A stretch of 35,732 nucleotides of DNA from contig CAJFTG010000026.1 in NCBI GenBank assembly GCA_904419875.1, positions 1 to 35,732 of the forward strand. The letters run 5' to 3'. Below are positions 1 through 7,711 of this stretch, in pieces (position 1 is the stretch's first letter; every line of letters begins with the position of its first letter). Below the pieces are notes generated by a model. The model saw nothing but the letters and a program-made list of their open reading frames with translations, did no database searches and was not told the origin of the DNA. This DNA is from Candidatus Avimonas caecicola (GTDB lineage: Bacteria; Bacillota; Clostridia; Oscillospirales; Acutalibacteraceae). The position numbers and the translations under genes are program-made.

Positions 1-10
1 GTAACATAGG

Positions 11-41
11 ATGGTAATGAAGCGGAGCCCTTCATTACCAT
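11..41 (+). repeat. Inverted repeat just upstream of the first gene
   Basis: Two perfect 11-base arms (ATGGTAATGAA at 11-21 and TTCATTACCAT at 31-41) flank a 9-base loop. A short ATTTT stretch follows, and the ribosome binding site GGGAGG at 50-55 lies directly behind it. It could be a weak terminator of a gene to the left of the window, a 5' leader hairpin of the gene at 62, or an operator. The sequence does not decide between these. Confidence 0.5.
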
Positions 42-61
42 ATTTTACGGGAGGATTACTT

Positions 62-889
62 ATGCCTGACAACAAGTACATGCAGACCAACGGCTGCAAA
101 GAGGCCGTCTGCATCGACGCAGGGCGCGTATACGATTCCTGCAGCGATAAGGACTGCCTCGAGGACTTGCGCGTATACTTTACCGAGCGGGACCAGATGG
201 TGGTTGACCACGCGGTAAGCGTACGGGCGAAAAAGGTGTGCGTCATCACCACCTTCATCGATGTGGAAGCGCTGCCCTTCAACCGCGGGTATTATTCCTG
301 CGACCTGACCTTCTTCTTTGAGGTGGAAGTGGAAGTGTATACCGGCCGGGCCTGCCCGCCCACCACGGTCTGCGGCGTCAGCGTGTTCCGCAAACGGGTG
401 ATCCTGTTCGGCAGCGAGGGCAGCGTCAAGGTGTTCACCAGCGAATACCGCGAGGACGACAACGACCGCCAGAAGGGGATGACCCGCAACCTGCCGCGGT
501 GCAACGTCCAGATCGCAGAGCCGATCATCCTGGCGGCGAAGGTTGTCGAGCCCTGCGACCGCTGCACCTGCAAGTGCGAGTGTGAGTGCGGCTGCTGCTG
601 CATTCCCGAATGCATCTGCAACCAGTACGGCGGCAATTTCTGTGAGCCGGACGACGGCAAGGTCGTGTATGTATCCATCGGCATCTTTACGATTGTCCAG
701 CTGATCCGCAACGTGCAGATGCTGGTGCCGGTCTACGACTTCTGCATGCCCACCAAGGACTGCTCCTGCCCGCCGACCGACAGCCCCTGCGACCTGTTCA
801 AGAAAATGTGCTTCCCGGTTGACGAATTCTTCCCGCCTCAGGCGGACCCGAACAGCCTGGGCTGCGGGTGCGGCTGCGACCGGAAATAA
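62..889 (+). CDS. Conserved-looking Cys-rich protein of unknown function
   Basis: A 275-residue protein with no signal peptide and no clear membrane segment. The start at 62 is chosen because GGGAGG lies 6 bases upstream; an in-frame ATG at 11 falls inside the hairpin and lacks a binding site. The N-terminal half alternates hydrophobic and charged residues and looks beta-rich (FFFEVEVEVY). Around residues 165-190 there is a dense run of CxC and CxxC pairs ending in CCC, and the last residues again are Cys/Gly rich (GCGCGC). The Cys clusters suggest metal binding or disulfide cross-linking, as in spore-coat-like proteins, but that is inference. I recall similar unannotated proteins in spore-forming Clostridia but cannot name a family. 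A hairpin terminator follows. Confidence 0.8.
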   Translation: MPDNKYMQTNGCKEAVCIDAGRVYDSCSDKDCLEDLRVYFTERDQMVVDHAVSVRAKKVCVITTFIDVEALPFNRGYYSCDLTFFFEVEVEVYTGRACPPTTVCGVSVFRKRVILFGSEGSVKVFTSEYREDDNDRQKGMTRNLPRCNVQIAEPIILAAKVVEPCDRCTCKCECECGCCCIPECICNQYGGNFCEPDDGKVVYVSIGIFTIVQLIRNVQMLVPVYDFCMPTKDCSCPPTDSPCDLFKKMCFPVDEFFPPQADPNSLGCGCGCDRK

Positions 890-944
890 CCGGACAGGCG
901 GACGTTGGAATACCGAAGGAACGGCGGCACGGCTGCCGCAGCAA

Positions 945-980
945 AACCCCCGGAAACGGAGCAATCCGTTCCCGGGGGTT
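945..980. terminator. Bidirectional terminator between convergent genes
   Basis: A 16-base stem with one mismatch (arms 945-960 and 965-980) closes on a GCAA tetraloop. AACCCCCGG and its complement form the outer half. It lies between the plus-strand gene ending at 889 and mutM ending at 1048 on the minus strand. On the minus strand the stem is followed by TTTTGC; on the plus strand the stem ends in TT and a T-run occurs a few bases later (994-1002). It can serve both genes. Confidence 0.75.
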
Positions 981-1047
981 TCCCTGCGGTCGGGCTTTTT
1001 TTCACGCTTTCCTGTTGGACGGGCTTCGCCGGCGCCTGTTCCCGCCT

Positions 1048-1875
1048 TCAGCCCTTTTGGCAATTTGGGCAAAAGGTGCTGCCCCTGCCGCCGACCACCA
1101 TACGGCGGAGAGATTCCCCGCACACAGGGCAGGGCTCTCCCTCTTTTCCGTAAACCTGCAGGAACGGCGTGTTGCGGTAGTCCCGCCCTTTGGCTTCCAG
1201 GTATTCTTCCGGCGTGGTCTCGTTCTTTTCGATGAAGTAGGACAGCCGTTCCGGGATCACGGCGGCAAGGCGCGCCCACTCGTCTCCCGTTAAGCTGTTG
1301 GCGGGCCGCGCCGGATGGAGCCGTGCCGCGAACAGGATCTCATCGGAATAGATGTTGCCGATGCCGGCAACGACGCTCTGGTCCAGCAAGCATTCTTTGA
1401 CGGCTTTCCTCCGTTTTTCCAAATGCGTTCTCAAATATTCTGCATTGCATTCAGAAGACAGCGGTTCAATCCCCAGCTTTTCGACCCCGCTGTATGGTTC
1501 GGCTTCACCGCTTGCAATTAGCCAAAAGCGTCCAAAGCGGCGGGTGTCGGAGAAACGCAGCTCTTTGCCGCTGCTTAACCGAAAAACAAGATGGGTATGC
1601 TTTTCTTCCGGCATATCCGCCGGCGCCAGCAGAAGGCAGCCGGTCATCCGCAGATGCAGGACCATATGATCGCCGCTTTCCAGCCAAAGCAGCAGGAATT
1701 TTCCCCGGCGTTCCATACGGCCAAAGGTCTGCCCGGTCAGTCTGCGGCAGAACACATCCGCGGCGGGGTGTTCAATGATCTCCGGCCGGCCGGCCAGGAT
1801 ATTTTGAATGGTAAGACCCTGTATCTGGGGTCCCAGCACCCGTTTGACGGCTTCCACTTCCGGCAGCTCGGGCAT
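1048..1875 (-). CDS. mutM: Formamidopyrimidine-DNA glycosylase (Fpg/MutM)
   Basis: A bifunctional base-excision repair glycosylase/AP lyase that removes 8-oxoguanine and formamidopyrimidines from DNA. The start is set at 1875, not the ATG nine bases upstream, because the family begins MPELPEVE and the proline after Met is the catalytic nucleophile; Glu3 is also present. The 275 residues match family length. The C-terminal zinc finger is complete: Cys249, Cys252, Cys269 and Cys272 around GGRGSTF, which contains the conserved Arg of the finger. It is the last gene of the MarR-led minus-strand unit, 42 bases after the MFS gene, and ends at a shared bidirectional terminator. Confidence 0.96.
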   Translation of the reverse strand: MPELPEVEAVKRVLGPQIQGLTIQNILAGRPEIIEHPAADVFCRRLTGQTFGRMERRGKFLLLWLESGDHMVLHLRMTGCLLLAPADMPEEKHTHLVFRLSSGKELRFSDTRRFGRFWLIASGEAEPYSGVEKLGIEPLSSECNAEYLRTHLEKRRKAVKECLLDQSVVAGIGNIYSDEILFAARLHPARPANSLTGDEWARLAAVIPERLSYFIEKNETTPEEYLEAKGRDYRNTPFLQVYGKEGEPCPVCGESLRRMVVGGRGSTFCPNCQKG

Positions 1876-1917
1876 AGCTATCACCGCTCTTTTCAGTATT
1901 TTTATCCGTTTGGAATA

Positions 1918-3078
1918 TCAGGCGTTCTTCCCGATCTTTCGATACGCTAATTCCAGGAAAGCAAAATTCAGTGCCGCAAATATCAAGAGGTACACCGGCA
2001 TGATGGCGATTCCTGCGTTTTGCTGGATAAAGCCAAATACTGTGGGCATAAAGGTGCTGCCGATATACGCAGATGCCATTTGCAGGCCGATGACCGACGC
2101 GCTGTATTTCTTCCCGAAATTGGCCGGCGCCATATGCTGAATGGAGGGATAAATCGGCCCCATGCCGGTTCCAATCATCAAAAACCCTGCCGCGGCAGTG
2201 TGATATTGGGAACCGGGAATCAACACCAGAAGGATGCCGAGGGCCTCCACGACCAGGCCGGCTCGAATCAGTTTTCGATCGCCAATCCGGTTGGAGATAA
2301 AGCCCGCGATCAATCTGCCCAGCATCAGCCCGCCAAAGATCAGGGAACCAAAGGAGGCAATCCGCTCCTGGCTGAGCCCTTCCTTGGTCCCGGCAAAATA
2401 GCTCGATGTCCACAGGAAACAGGTCGCTTCGCCGGCGCAGTAGGCGAAAAATGCGATCAGCGTCAGCACAACGCCGGGAACCTTCAGTGCGGCCCGGATT
2501 CCCGCAGATTCCCCGGTATCCCCCTCCGCCTGGCCGCCTGTCTTCCAAAGGGGCAGAGAGAGGATGCATACGGCCAAAATTCCCATCTGCACAAAGGCGG
2601 TCCATCGGTAGCCGTCATTCCAGTGCGCATACTTGAGCGCAAGCGCCATAATGTTGGGGCTGATCACCGCGCCGAATCCGTAGAAACAGTGCAGGAAGTT
2701 CATTACCCTTGAAGAATAGTGGTTCGCCACATAGTGATTCAGGGCGGCATCCACCGAACCGGCTCCCAGACCGTATGGCAGGGCAAACAGGAACAGCATC
2801 CAGTATTGACCGGAACAGGAAAACCCCAGTAATCCCACCACGGTAAGGGCGATCGAAGCCGCCACAATCCATTTTGTTTCAAACCTCTGTATGAGTTTGG
2901 GACTAATCAAAGACGACAGGATTGTCATAAAGGCGATGGTCATGGACACATATCCCGCGTAAGAGGACGGAACGCCCATTGCCGTCTGCATAACAGGCCA
3001 GGCGGAACCGAGCAGGGAATCCGGGAGCCCCAGACTGACAAAAGCCAGGTAGATGACGGCTAATAACAGCGACCCCAT
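1918..3078 (-). CDS. MFS transporter (paralogue 1 of 2)
   Basis: A 386-residue, 12-helix major facilitator superfamily permease of the cytoplasmic membrane. It begins MGSLLLAVIYLAFVSLGLPDS, giving a first helix at residues 2-20, and carries a central charged loop near residues 190-205 that separates the two six-helix halves. It is clearly homologous to the MFS gene at 5543-6721: both share LGLPDSLLGS near the N-terminus, PYGLGAG and VDAALN in helix 4-5, and FFAYCA.EAT in the second half. The substrate cannot be told from sequence; efflux is likely given MarR control. It starts 5 bases after the radical SAM gene. AAAGGAA upstream of the ATG is the binding site. Confidence 0.93.
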   Translation of the reverse strand: MGSLLLAVIYLAFVSLGLPDSLLGSAWPVMQTAMGVPSSYAGYVSMTIAFMTILSSLISPKLIQRFETKWIVAASIALTVVGLLGFSCSGQYWMLFLFALPYGLGAGSVDAALNHYVANHYSSRVMNFLHCFYGFGAVISPNIMALALKYAHWNDGYRWTAFVQMGILAVCILSLPLWKTGGQAEGDTGESAGIRAALKVPGVVLTLIAFFAYCAGEATCFLWTSSYFAGTKEGLSQERIASFGSLIFGGLMLGRLIAGFISNRIGDRKLIRAGLVVEALGILLVLIPGSQYHTAAAGFLMIGTGMGPIYPSIQHMAPANFGKKYSASVIGLQMASAYIGSTFMPTVFGFIQQNAGIAIMPVYLLIFAALNFAFLELAYRKIGKNA

Positions 3079-3083
3079 AGTTG

Positions 3084-3971
3084 TTATTCCTTTCTTTTCG
3101 CGCGTTTCTTAATTTTTTCATGATAGAAATAATTCACGATGAGAGGCGGCGAATCGAAGGGACGTTTCATGCTGTCGTCGTTGGTCACATAGTCCAGGCC
3201 CAGCTCCGAGGCAAAGGCTTGGATACCGGTGTCCAGCATTTCCCAATAGCGGCGGTTCCCCCGATTGTAAATCTCCTGATAGAGCGGGAACAGCTTGGGA
3301 TATTTTTCCCGGACGTACTCCATAATTCCGGATTTATAGCTGCCCCGCAGATTGAGGTTTTCCAGCCAGATCAGGTTGCAGATGTTCCCTGCACGCCGGA
3401 TGATGGCTTCCACGTCGGTGATGCCGGGAAAGATGGGAGAGATAAAGCAGGTGGTGCGGACCCCCGCCCGGTGAAAAGCCTCCATCGCGGCAAGCCGCCG
3501 CTCGATGCTGACGGCGTTGTCCATCTCGTTTTTAAAATTCTCGTCCAGCGTGTTGACCGACCAGGAAACCCGGGCGTCCGGGAACGTCTTGATCAAATCC
3601 AGATCGCGCAAAATCAGATCGCTTTTGGTGGCGATGCTGAGCTTTGCGCCGCTTCCCTGCAGCTGCTCCAGCAAAGCGCGCGTGCGCCCGCAGGTTTCCT
3701 CCTGCGGGAGATACGGGTCTGTGACGGAGCCGATAAACAGCTCTTTTCCGGCGTATTTTTCCGGATTGCGTATTTCCGGCCAAACTTTTATGTCCAAAAA
3801 GGCTCCCCACGGCTCGGTATGGCCGGTAAACCGCTTCATAAAGGACGCGTAGCAATACCGGCAGCCATGGGTGCAGCCCACATAAGGGTTGACCGAGTAC
3901 TCGCATACCGGCAGGTTGGATTTGGAAAGGACGCTTTTGACTTCGATTTCCTGAATGACCGGGGTTTCCAT
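3084..3971 (-). CDS. SPL-family radical SAM protein (spore photoproduct lyase-like)
   Basis: A 295-residue radical SAM enzyme of the COG1533/SplB-like group. The cluster motif is CTHGCRYC with Cys33, Cys37 and Cys40 (CX3CX2C), binding a 4Fe-4S cluster that cleaves S-adenosylmethionine. NPYVGC before the motif and later GSVTDPYLPQE and TKSDLILRD are typical of the family. The start is set at 3971, where GGGAGGGTGG sits just upstream; the longer open frame upstream overlaps the nitroreductase gene and is not needed. The ATG lies 2 bases after the nitroreductase stop, so translation is coupled. Most members are not true photoproduct lyases and their substrates are unknown; I do not assign one. 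Confidence 0.92.
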   Translation of the reverse strand: METPVIQEIEVKSVLSKSNLPVCEYSVNPYVGCTHGCRYCYASFMKRFTGHTEPWGAFLDIKVWPEIRNPEKYAGKELFIGSVTDPYLPQEETCGRTRALLEQLQGSGAKLSIATKSDLILRDLDLIKTFPDARVSWSVNTLDENFKNEMDNAVSIERRLAAMEAFHRAGVRTTCFISPIFPGITDVEAIIRRAGNICNLIWLENLNLRGSYKSGIMEYVREKYPKLFPLYQEIYNRGNRRYWEMLDTGIQAFASELGLDYVTNDDSMKRPFDSPPLIVNYFYHEKIKKRAKRKE

Positions 3972-3973
3972 GC

Positions 3974-4585
3974 TCACCACCCTCCCATGTGAATGCGGCC
4001 GTCCGGGCTGCTGTCGTACTGCTCCAACACCGGCGCATCCTCCTTCGGGTATCCCACCCCGATGAAGCAGGGGGTCATCCAGCCCTGCGGCACGCCCAGC
4101 GTTTTCAGCACAACGTCGTGTTCCCGGTTCAGCGGGATGCGCAGGGAGTAACCAAGCCCCTCGTTGATGACGGCCAGCAGGATGTTTTCCACAACGCACC
4201 AGGCGGTGGTAAGCGGGTTTAATTTGCTCACCCATTCCGCGTTGAGCCGGCTGCATTTGAACAGCGGAATAATGACATAGGGGCAGTCCGCCAGCATGGT
4301 ATACTGCCGCGGCATGGCGTAGGCGTACATCTTCTGCGCCAGATTCGGATGCACATAGGTGCGGCCGCTGTCCACATACCGCTTGGCAACGGCTTTTGCA
4401 TAGGCAAAAGCCCGCTCCTTGTCCCCGCGTTCACGGAGGACGATAAACTGCCAGCTCCGGTAGTGGTCCCACGAGGGGGCCTTCATCCCGGCGGCAAGGG
4501 CCCTTTTGACTGCTTCATAATCGACCTCCCTGTCCGTCCATTCCCGGCTGGTTCTCCTGCGGCCGATCACTTCCATGAATTCCAT
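3974..4585 (-). CDS. Nitroreductase family protein
   Basis: A 203-residue FMN-dependent oxidoreductase of the nitroreductase fold, usually a homodimer using NAD(P)H. The N-terminus MEFMEVIGRRRTSREW followed by AAGMKAPSWDHYRSWQFIV is the classical FMN-binding start (RRS/RT and APS..N.QPW equivalents). The segment VENILLAVINEGLGYSLRIPL and the tail GVPQGWMTPCFIGVGYP correspond to the second FMN contact and C-terminal arm. It lies 43 bases after DUF1848 and its stop is separated from the radical SAM start by 2 bases. In this context it probably reduces quinones or nitro/aromatic compounds handled by the two MFS pumps, which is inference. Confidence 0.9.
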   Translation of the reverse strand: MEFMEVIGRRRTSREWTDREVDYEAVKRALAAGMKAPSWDHYRSWQFIVLRERGDKERAFAYAKAVAKRYVDSGRTYVHPNLAQKMYAYAMPRQYTMLADCPYVIIPLFKCSRLNAEWVSKLNPLTTAWCVVENILLAVINEGLGYSLRIPLNREHDVVLKTLGVPQGWMTPCFIGVGYPKEDAPVLEQYDSSPDGRIHMGGW

Positions 4586-4628
4586 TCTGCTCTCTCCTTA
4601 AAACGCACAGGCATGCGGAAACACCCGG

Positions 4629-5546
4629 CTATTCCTTGGCCAAAAAACTTTTCTGCGCTCCCTGAACGATGGTGTCCTCCGGCTTTACCCGGCCCAGCAG
4701 CAAGGGAGAGGCCGGGTCGTGGAGCCGGTAATTCTCCCGCGCTTTCCGGGGATTGGTATTCGCATAGCAGTATTTGCAGCCGTTCAGACAGGTATCGTAG
4801 GCGCCGATGTCCCGGCTCTCGATGCAGTGGCACCCCTGCCGCATCCCCTTGTGCTTCAGGGAGCGGAACCGGGTCCCGTTCGCCCGCCCCAGAATGTCCA
4901 GGGTCATGCAGCCGGAAGCATGGATACCGTAACGGGTGTAGTCCCCGTTGGTGCCGCAGGTTTGAAGATCAATCCCCTGCTTTCGCGCGGCAGCCCCCAG
5001 CCCCTGCGCCAGAGCGTCCCTGTCCCGTTCGGTCAGCGGGATTAGCTCGGGCAGATTGGTTTCCAGCTTCTTGTACATCTCCACAAAGCTGAAGATGCAG
5101 CGGTCGATATAGGGGGCCAGGGCGGCCGCCATCCGTTCAAACGTTTCCAGATGGCGCGCAACCGTATATTTTTCCGTGAGCAGAACGGGGTCGTACCGCC
5201 AGGCAACCCGCTGCTTTCCCACCAGTTTTGACAGCTCTGTCAGCGTCTGCACGCTGTCTTCAATGGACGGGACGCCCGGCTCAAGGTCTTTGCCGTAAGC
5301 GGTAATCGTATAATGGAAATACGTGTTGAAGCGCCCGGTGATCTCCTGCAGGCGCGGCAAGACCGGCGCATAATTCTTCGAACAGAACACCACGCAGTCC
5401 ACTTTGTCGGGGGTCAGCTCATACCGCGTCACCTTGTTTGGAAACAGCGGATTGCGCGAAAGGACATAACCCTCCGAAAAACGGCGCAGCAGCCAATCGG
5501 CGTAATATTGGGCGGTGTCTGTCCGCCCGCCGGTGTTGATAATCAT
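4629..5546 (-). CDS. DUF1848 family protein with C-terminal CX3CX2C motif
   Basis: A 305-residue protein recognised as DUF1848 from its opening MIINTGGRTDTAQYYADW, the VVFCSKNYAPVLPRL block and the RYDPVLLT motif. Near the C-terminus Cys253, Cys257 and Cys260 (CLNGCKYC) form a radical-SAM-like triad, with further Cys residues just before. The biochemical role is unknown. The start at 5546 has GAGGAGG upstream and overlaps the stop of the MFS gene by ATGA, so it is translationally coupled. It is notable that two proteins with CX3CX2C motifs, this one and the SPL-like gene, are in one operon. Confidence 0.9.
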   Translation of the reverse strand: MIINTGGRTDTAQYYADWLLRRFSEGYVLSRNPLFPNKVTRYELTPDKVDCVVFCSKNYAPVLPRLQEITGRFNTYFHYTITAYGKDLEPGVPSIEDSVQTLTELSKLVGKQRVAWRYDPVLLTEKYTVARHLETFERMAAALAPYIDRCIFSFVEMYKKLETNLPELIPLTERDRDALAQGLGAAARKQGIDLQTCGTNGDYTRYGIHASGCMTLDILGRANGTRFRSLKHKGMRQGCHCIESRDIGAYDTCLNGCKYCYANTNPRKARENYRLHDPASPLLLGRVKPEDTIVQGAQKSFLAKE

Positions 5547-6721
5547 TCCCCGGCCTCCTCTCTGCCGCTGTGGGGGGCTGTGGTCCGGAAGGTCCGTTCC
5601 GTCATAACGATCATCAAGAGTATGAATGCACACAGATACGCCGGAAGGATGGCGAAGCTGCTTACACTGCCGAGAAGTCCGAATAACGGCGGCATGAAGG
5701 TGGAACCCACATAGGCGCTCGCCATCTGAATCCCGATGATCGCTCCGGAATTCTCCGGGCCGAAATTGTCCGGCGTTGAATGAATAATGCAGGGATAAAT
5801 GGGCGCGCAGCCAAGTCCGATCACGACAAATCCGGCAAGCGCGACGCCGGCGTTCCCTGTGGGAAGCAGCAGGAGGAGTATCCCGCAGGACAAAATGCCG
5901 GCGCCGAGGACAATCATCCTTCTGTCCCCGAGCTTGTTCATCACAAAGCCGGCGGCAAACCTTCCGATGGTCAATCCTATGTAAAACAGGGAGGCGAACT
6001 GCGCCGCCTGTTCTGCCGTTATCCCCCGGACCTCAACCAGATAGGTGCTTGCCCAGTACATGGCGGTTGCTTCCGCGGCGCAATAGGCGAAAAAGCCAAG
6101 CAGGAGGGTGGGGACGCCCCTAATCTTCAGCGCGCCGGTCAACCCGAGGCTCCTGGCATGGCCCTGTGCATTTTGCCCGTTGGCCTTCCAGACCGGGAGA
6201 GTGGCAAGGAGCAGCAGGCCGATGCCCAGCTGAACGAAGCCGACCATGCGGTATCCGTTGTTCCAGGAGGAGGTTGCCAGCGCATGGCTCATGACAAACG
6301 GGCTGACGATGGCCCCCACGCCCCAAAAGCAATGCAGCCAGCTCATGTGCTTTGACGTATAGCGGAGGGCGACATAATTATTCAGCGCGGCGTCGACGGC
6401 CCCGGCGCCGAGGCCGTAGGGAACGGCGAAAACAATGAGCATCCAAAACCGGTTTGAAAAGGAGAAGCCAAACAAAGCAATCGCCGTGAGGAATACGCTG
6501 ACGACCGTCACCATCCGCGTGCCCAGCTTTCGGGTCAGCCGGTCGGACAACAGGCTGGATAAGATCGTGCCCCCCGATATGACCATGGAGACGAACCCCA
6601 TAAAGGATACCGGGACATTCAGGTCCGTGTAGATGGCGGGCCATCCCGAACCCAGGAGCGAATCGGGAAGCCCCAGGCTGATGAATGCCATGTAAATTAA
6701 CGCCAGCAAAAGCGAGTACAT
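5543..6721 (-). CDS. MFS transporter (paralogue 2 of 2)
   Basis: A 392-residue 12-helix MFS permease, homologous to the gene at 1918-3078 over its whole length. It begins MYSLLLALIYMAFISLGLPDS and contains PYGLGAGAVDAALNNY and FFAYCAAEAT. The start at 6721 lies 2 bases after the marR stop, and its stop overlaps the DUF1848 start by 4 bases. A regulator directly followed by an MFS gene is the usual architecture of MarR-controlled drug or metabolite efflux. The upstream open frame to 6958 is ignored because it overlaps marR. Two diverged copies in one operon suggest either different substrates or an old duplication. Confidence 0.93.
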   Translation of the reverse strand: MYSLLLALIYMAFISLGLPDSLLGSGWPAIYTDLNVPVSFMGFVSMVISGGTILSSLLSDRLTRKLGTRMVTVVSVFLTAIALFGFSFSNRFWMLIVFAVPYGLGAGAVDAALNNYVALRYTSKHMSWLHCFWGVGAIVSPFVMSHALATSSWNNGYRMVGFVQLGIGLLLLATLPVWKANGQNAQGHARSLGLTGALKIRGVPTLLLGFFAYCAAEATAMYWASTYLVEVRGITAEQAAQFASLFYIGLTIGRFAAGFVMNKLGDRRMIVLGAGILSCGILLLLLPTGNAGVALAGFVVIGLGCAPIYPCIIHSTPDNFGPENSGAIIGIQMASAYVGSTFMPPLFGLLGSVSSFAILPAYLCAFILLMIVMTERTFRTTAPHSGREEAGE

Positions 6722-6723
6722 TT

Positions 6724-7191
6724 CTATTTCTCCCGGATTCTTGCAAATTTTTCTTTCATATGGCGGGAAAAGCATGTGGTGAGCCGCACCAATTCGGCGG
6801 CTTCCGTCTCGGACAGCTCTCCCATGGCGCGAATCTCCGCGTCGGCGGCGGGCGGGATGATTGCCTTTGCGTATTCCCTGCCCGCCTTTGTGAAACGGAC
6901 GATTTTGTTGCGCCGGTCCGTTTTCGATTCGGTTAACGATACATAGCCCTGCTTCCAAAACTTTTTGATGATCGCGCTCACGGTCTGCTTTGTCGTGGAC
7001 AGGCGTTCGCAGATTTCGGATTGCAGGCAGCCGTCCGGCGTGAACCAGAGGATATCCAGCACAAACAGCTCCTTGGCTGTTAAGCTGTGCGTCCTTGCAT
7101 ACATTTCATAGGCGGCGTACTGCACATCCCGGAGATGACAATATTGATTGACGTATGCCCTTATTTCTTCCCGGTCCATTTCGCGGTCCAT
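6724..7191 (-). CDS. MarR-family transcriptional regulator
   Basis: A 155-residue winged-helix repressor. The DNA-binding part is near residues 50-100: LQSEICERLSTTKQTVSAIIKKFWKQG is the helix-turn-helix with recognition helix, followed by the wing around TESKTDRRNKIVRFT, where DRR is a family hallmark. The helical N- and C-termini form the dimer interface. The start at 7191 is preferred over the ATG at 7197 because GGGGG sits 6 bases upstream of it and touches the other. It is first in the seven-gene unit and is expected to bind the palindrome at 7220-7233 and control itself and the whole unit. The ligand is unknown. Confidence 0.93.
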   Translation of the reverse strand: MDREMDREEIRAYVNQYCHLRDVQYAAYEMYARTHSLTAKELFVLDILWFTPDGCLQSEICERLSTTKQTVSAIIKKFWKQGYVSLTESKTDRRNKIVRFTKAGREYAKAIIPPAADAEIRAMGELSETEAAELVRLTTCFSRHMKEKFARIREK

Positions 7192-7219
7192 AGACATCCC
7201 CCGTAAAGAATATTTGACG

Positions 7220-7233
7220 GTCTGATATTAGAC
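7220..7233. promoter_or_regulatory. Candidate MarR operator
   Basis: GTCTGATATTAGAC is a 14-base palindrome with one mismatched pair. It lies just downstream of the -10 box and covers the expected transcription start of the marR promoter, so a bound dimer would block initiation. Autoregulation is the common mode for MarR proteins; the assignment here is inference from position and symmetry. Confidence 0.65.
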
Positions 7234-7236
7234 TTT

Positions 7237-7265
7237 ATTATACGGCAAACAGGCGGCTTTTTCAA
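7237..7265 (-). promoter_or_regulatory. Promoter of the marR operon
   Basis: On the minus strand a -35 box TTGAAA (7260-7265) and a perfect -10 box TATAAT (7237-7242) are spaced by exactly 17 bases. The predicted start is near 7230, about 40 bases before the marR ATG. This is a strong vegetative sigma-A type promoter. Confidence 0.82.
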
Positions 7266-7632
7266 CTGCTTTTTACAAAAAGGCAGGGACGGCACAAGGA
7301 TACGCGCCGGGGCCGCCACAGGACCGCGGGAGCCGGGCAGAGCGTTTCCGCACGCCAAAACGGGGCTTCCGGGCTGAGAAGGAGCCGGGCGGCGCATGAC
7401 GATGGCGGCGGAAGACGTGGAAGACGCGGAAGACAGTACCGCGCCATTGGCGGCCTGAGGGCATTGAGAGAGGCCGGCCGGCGGTTTTTCGGAGAGGACG
7501 GGCATCCTTCCCCGGTGGGAAAAGGGCCCCTCAACAGGCGGCGGCCTCGGCATACGGCTTGGCCATGCGCCGAAGCCCGGCATGGCCCAAGCCCGGAGGG
7601 GAGCTCCGGGTTCCCGGCACCGCGAAACCGGA
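7266..7632. other. GC-rich intergenic region between marR promoter and dnd promoter
   Basis: About 370 bases with no convincing gene; short frames on both strands have no recognisable product and no binding sites. It has two small hairpins, GGCCATGC/GCATGGCC (7561-7587) and CCCGGAG/CTCCGGG (7592-7610). The left junction of the dnd island probably falls here, but I found no repeat that marks it. Confidence 0.5.
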
Positions 7633-7661
7633 TTGACAGACAGAAAGGGAAATGTTATACT
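7633..7661 (+). promoter_or_regulatory. Promoter of the dndBCDE operon
   Basis: A perfect -35 box TTGACA (7633-7638) is followed after 17 bases by TATACT (7656-7661). The start site should be near 7668, inside the tandem repeats at 7657-7682, with a leader of about 45 bases to the dndB ATG at 7712. Strong promoter architecture with an operator over the -10 box implies tight repression. Confidence 0.85.
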
Positions 7662-7682
7662 TACGTATAATACTTACGTATA
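7657..7682. repeat. Tandem 13-bp operator-like repeat in the dnd promoter
   Basis: ATACTTACGTATA occurs twice head to tail without a spacer (7657-7669 and 7670-7682). Each copy contains the palindromic core TACGTA. The first copy covers the -10 box and the second covers the transcription start region. In Salmonella, DndB has been reported to repress dnd transcription by binding the promoter, so DndB or an unlinked regulator is the likely ligand; which one is inference. Confidence 0.75.
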
Positions 7683-7711
7683 TCCTCCCGCTGCTTTCCG
7701 AGGTGGATGTC

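Noticed and set aside
56-1279. Minus-strand frame across the Cys-rich gene and into mutM
   Set aside because: Overlaps two well supported genes and encodes an Arg/Ala/Gly-rich peptide without family features.
7266-7632. Second copy of the tRNA-Pro 3' end as left attachment site
   Set aside because: I looked for the T-arm and acceptor sequence of tRNA-Pro near the left edge of the dnd region and did not find it by eye.
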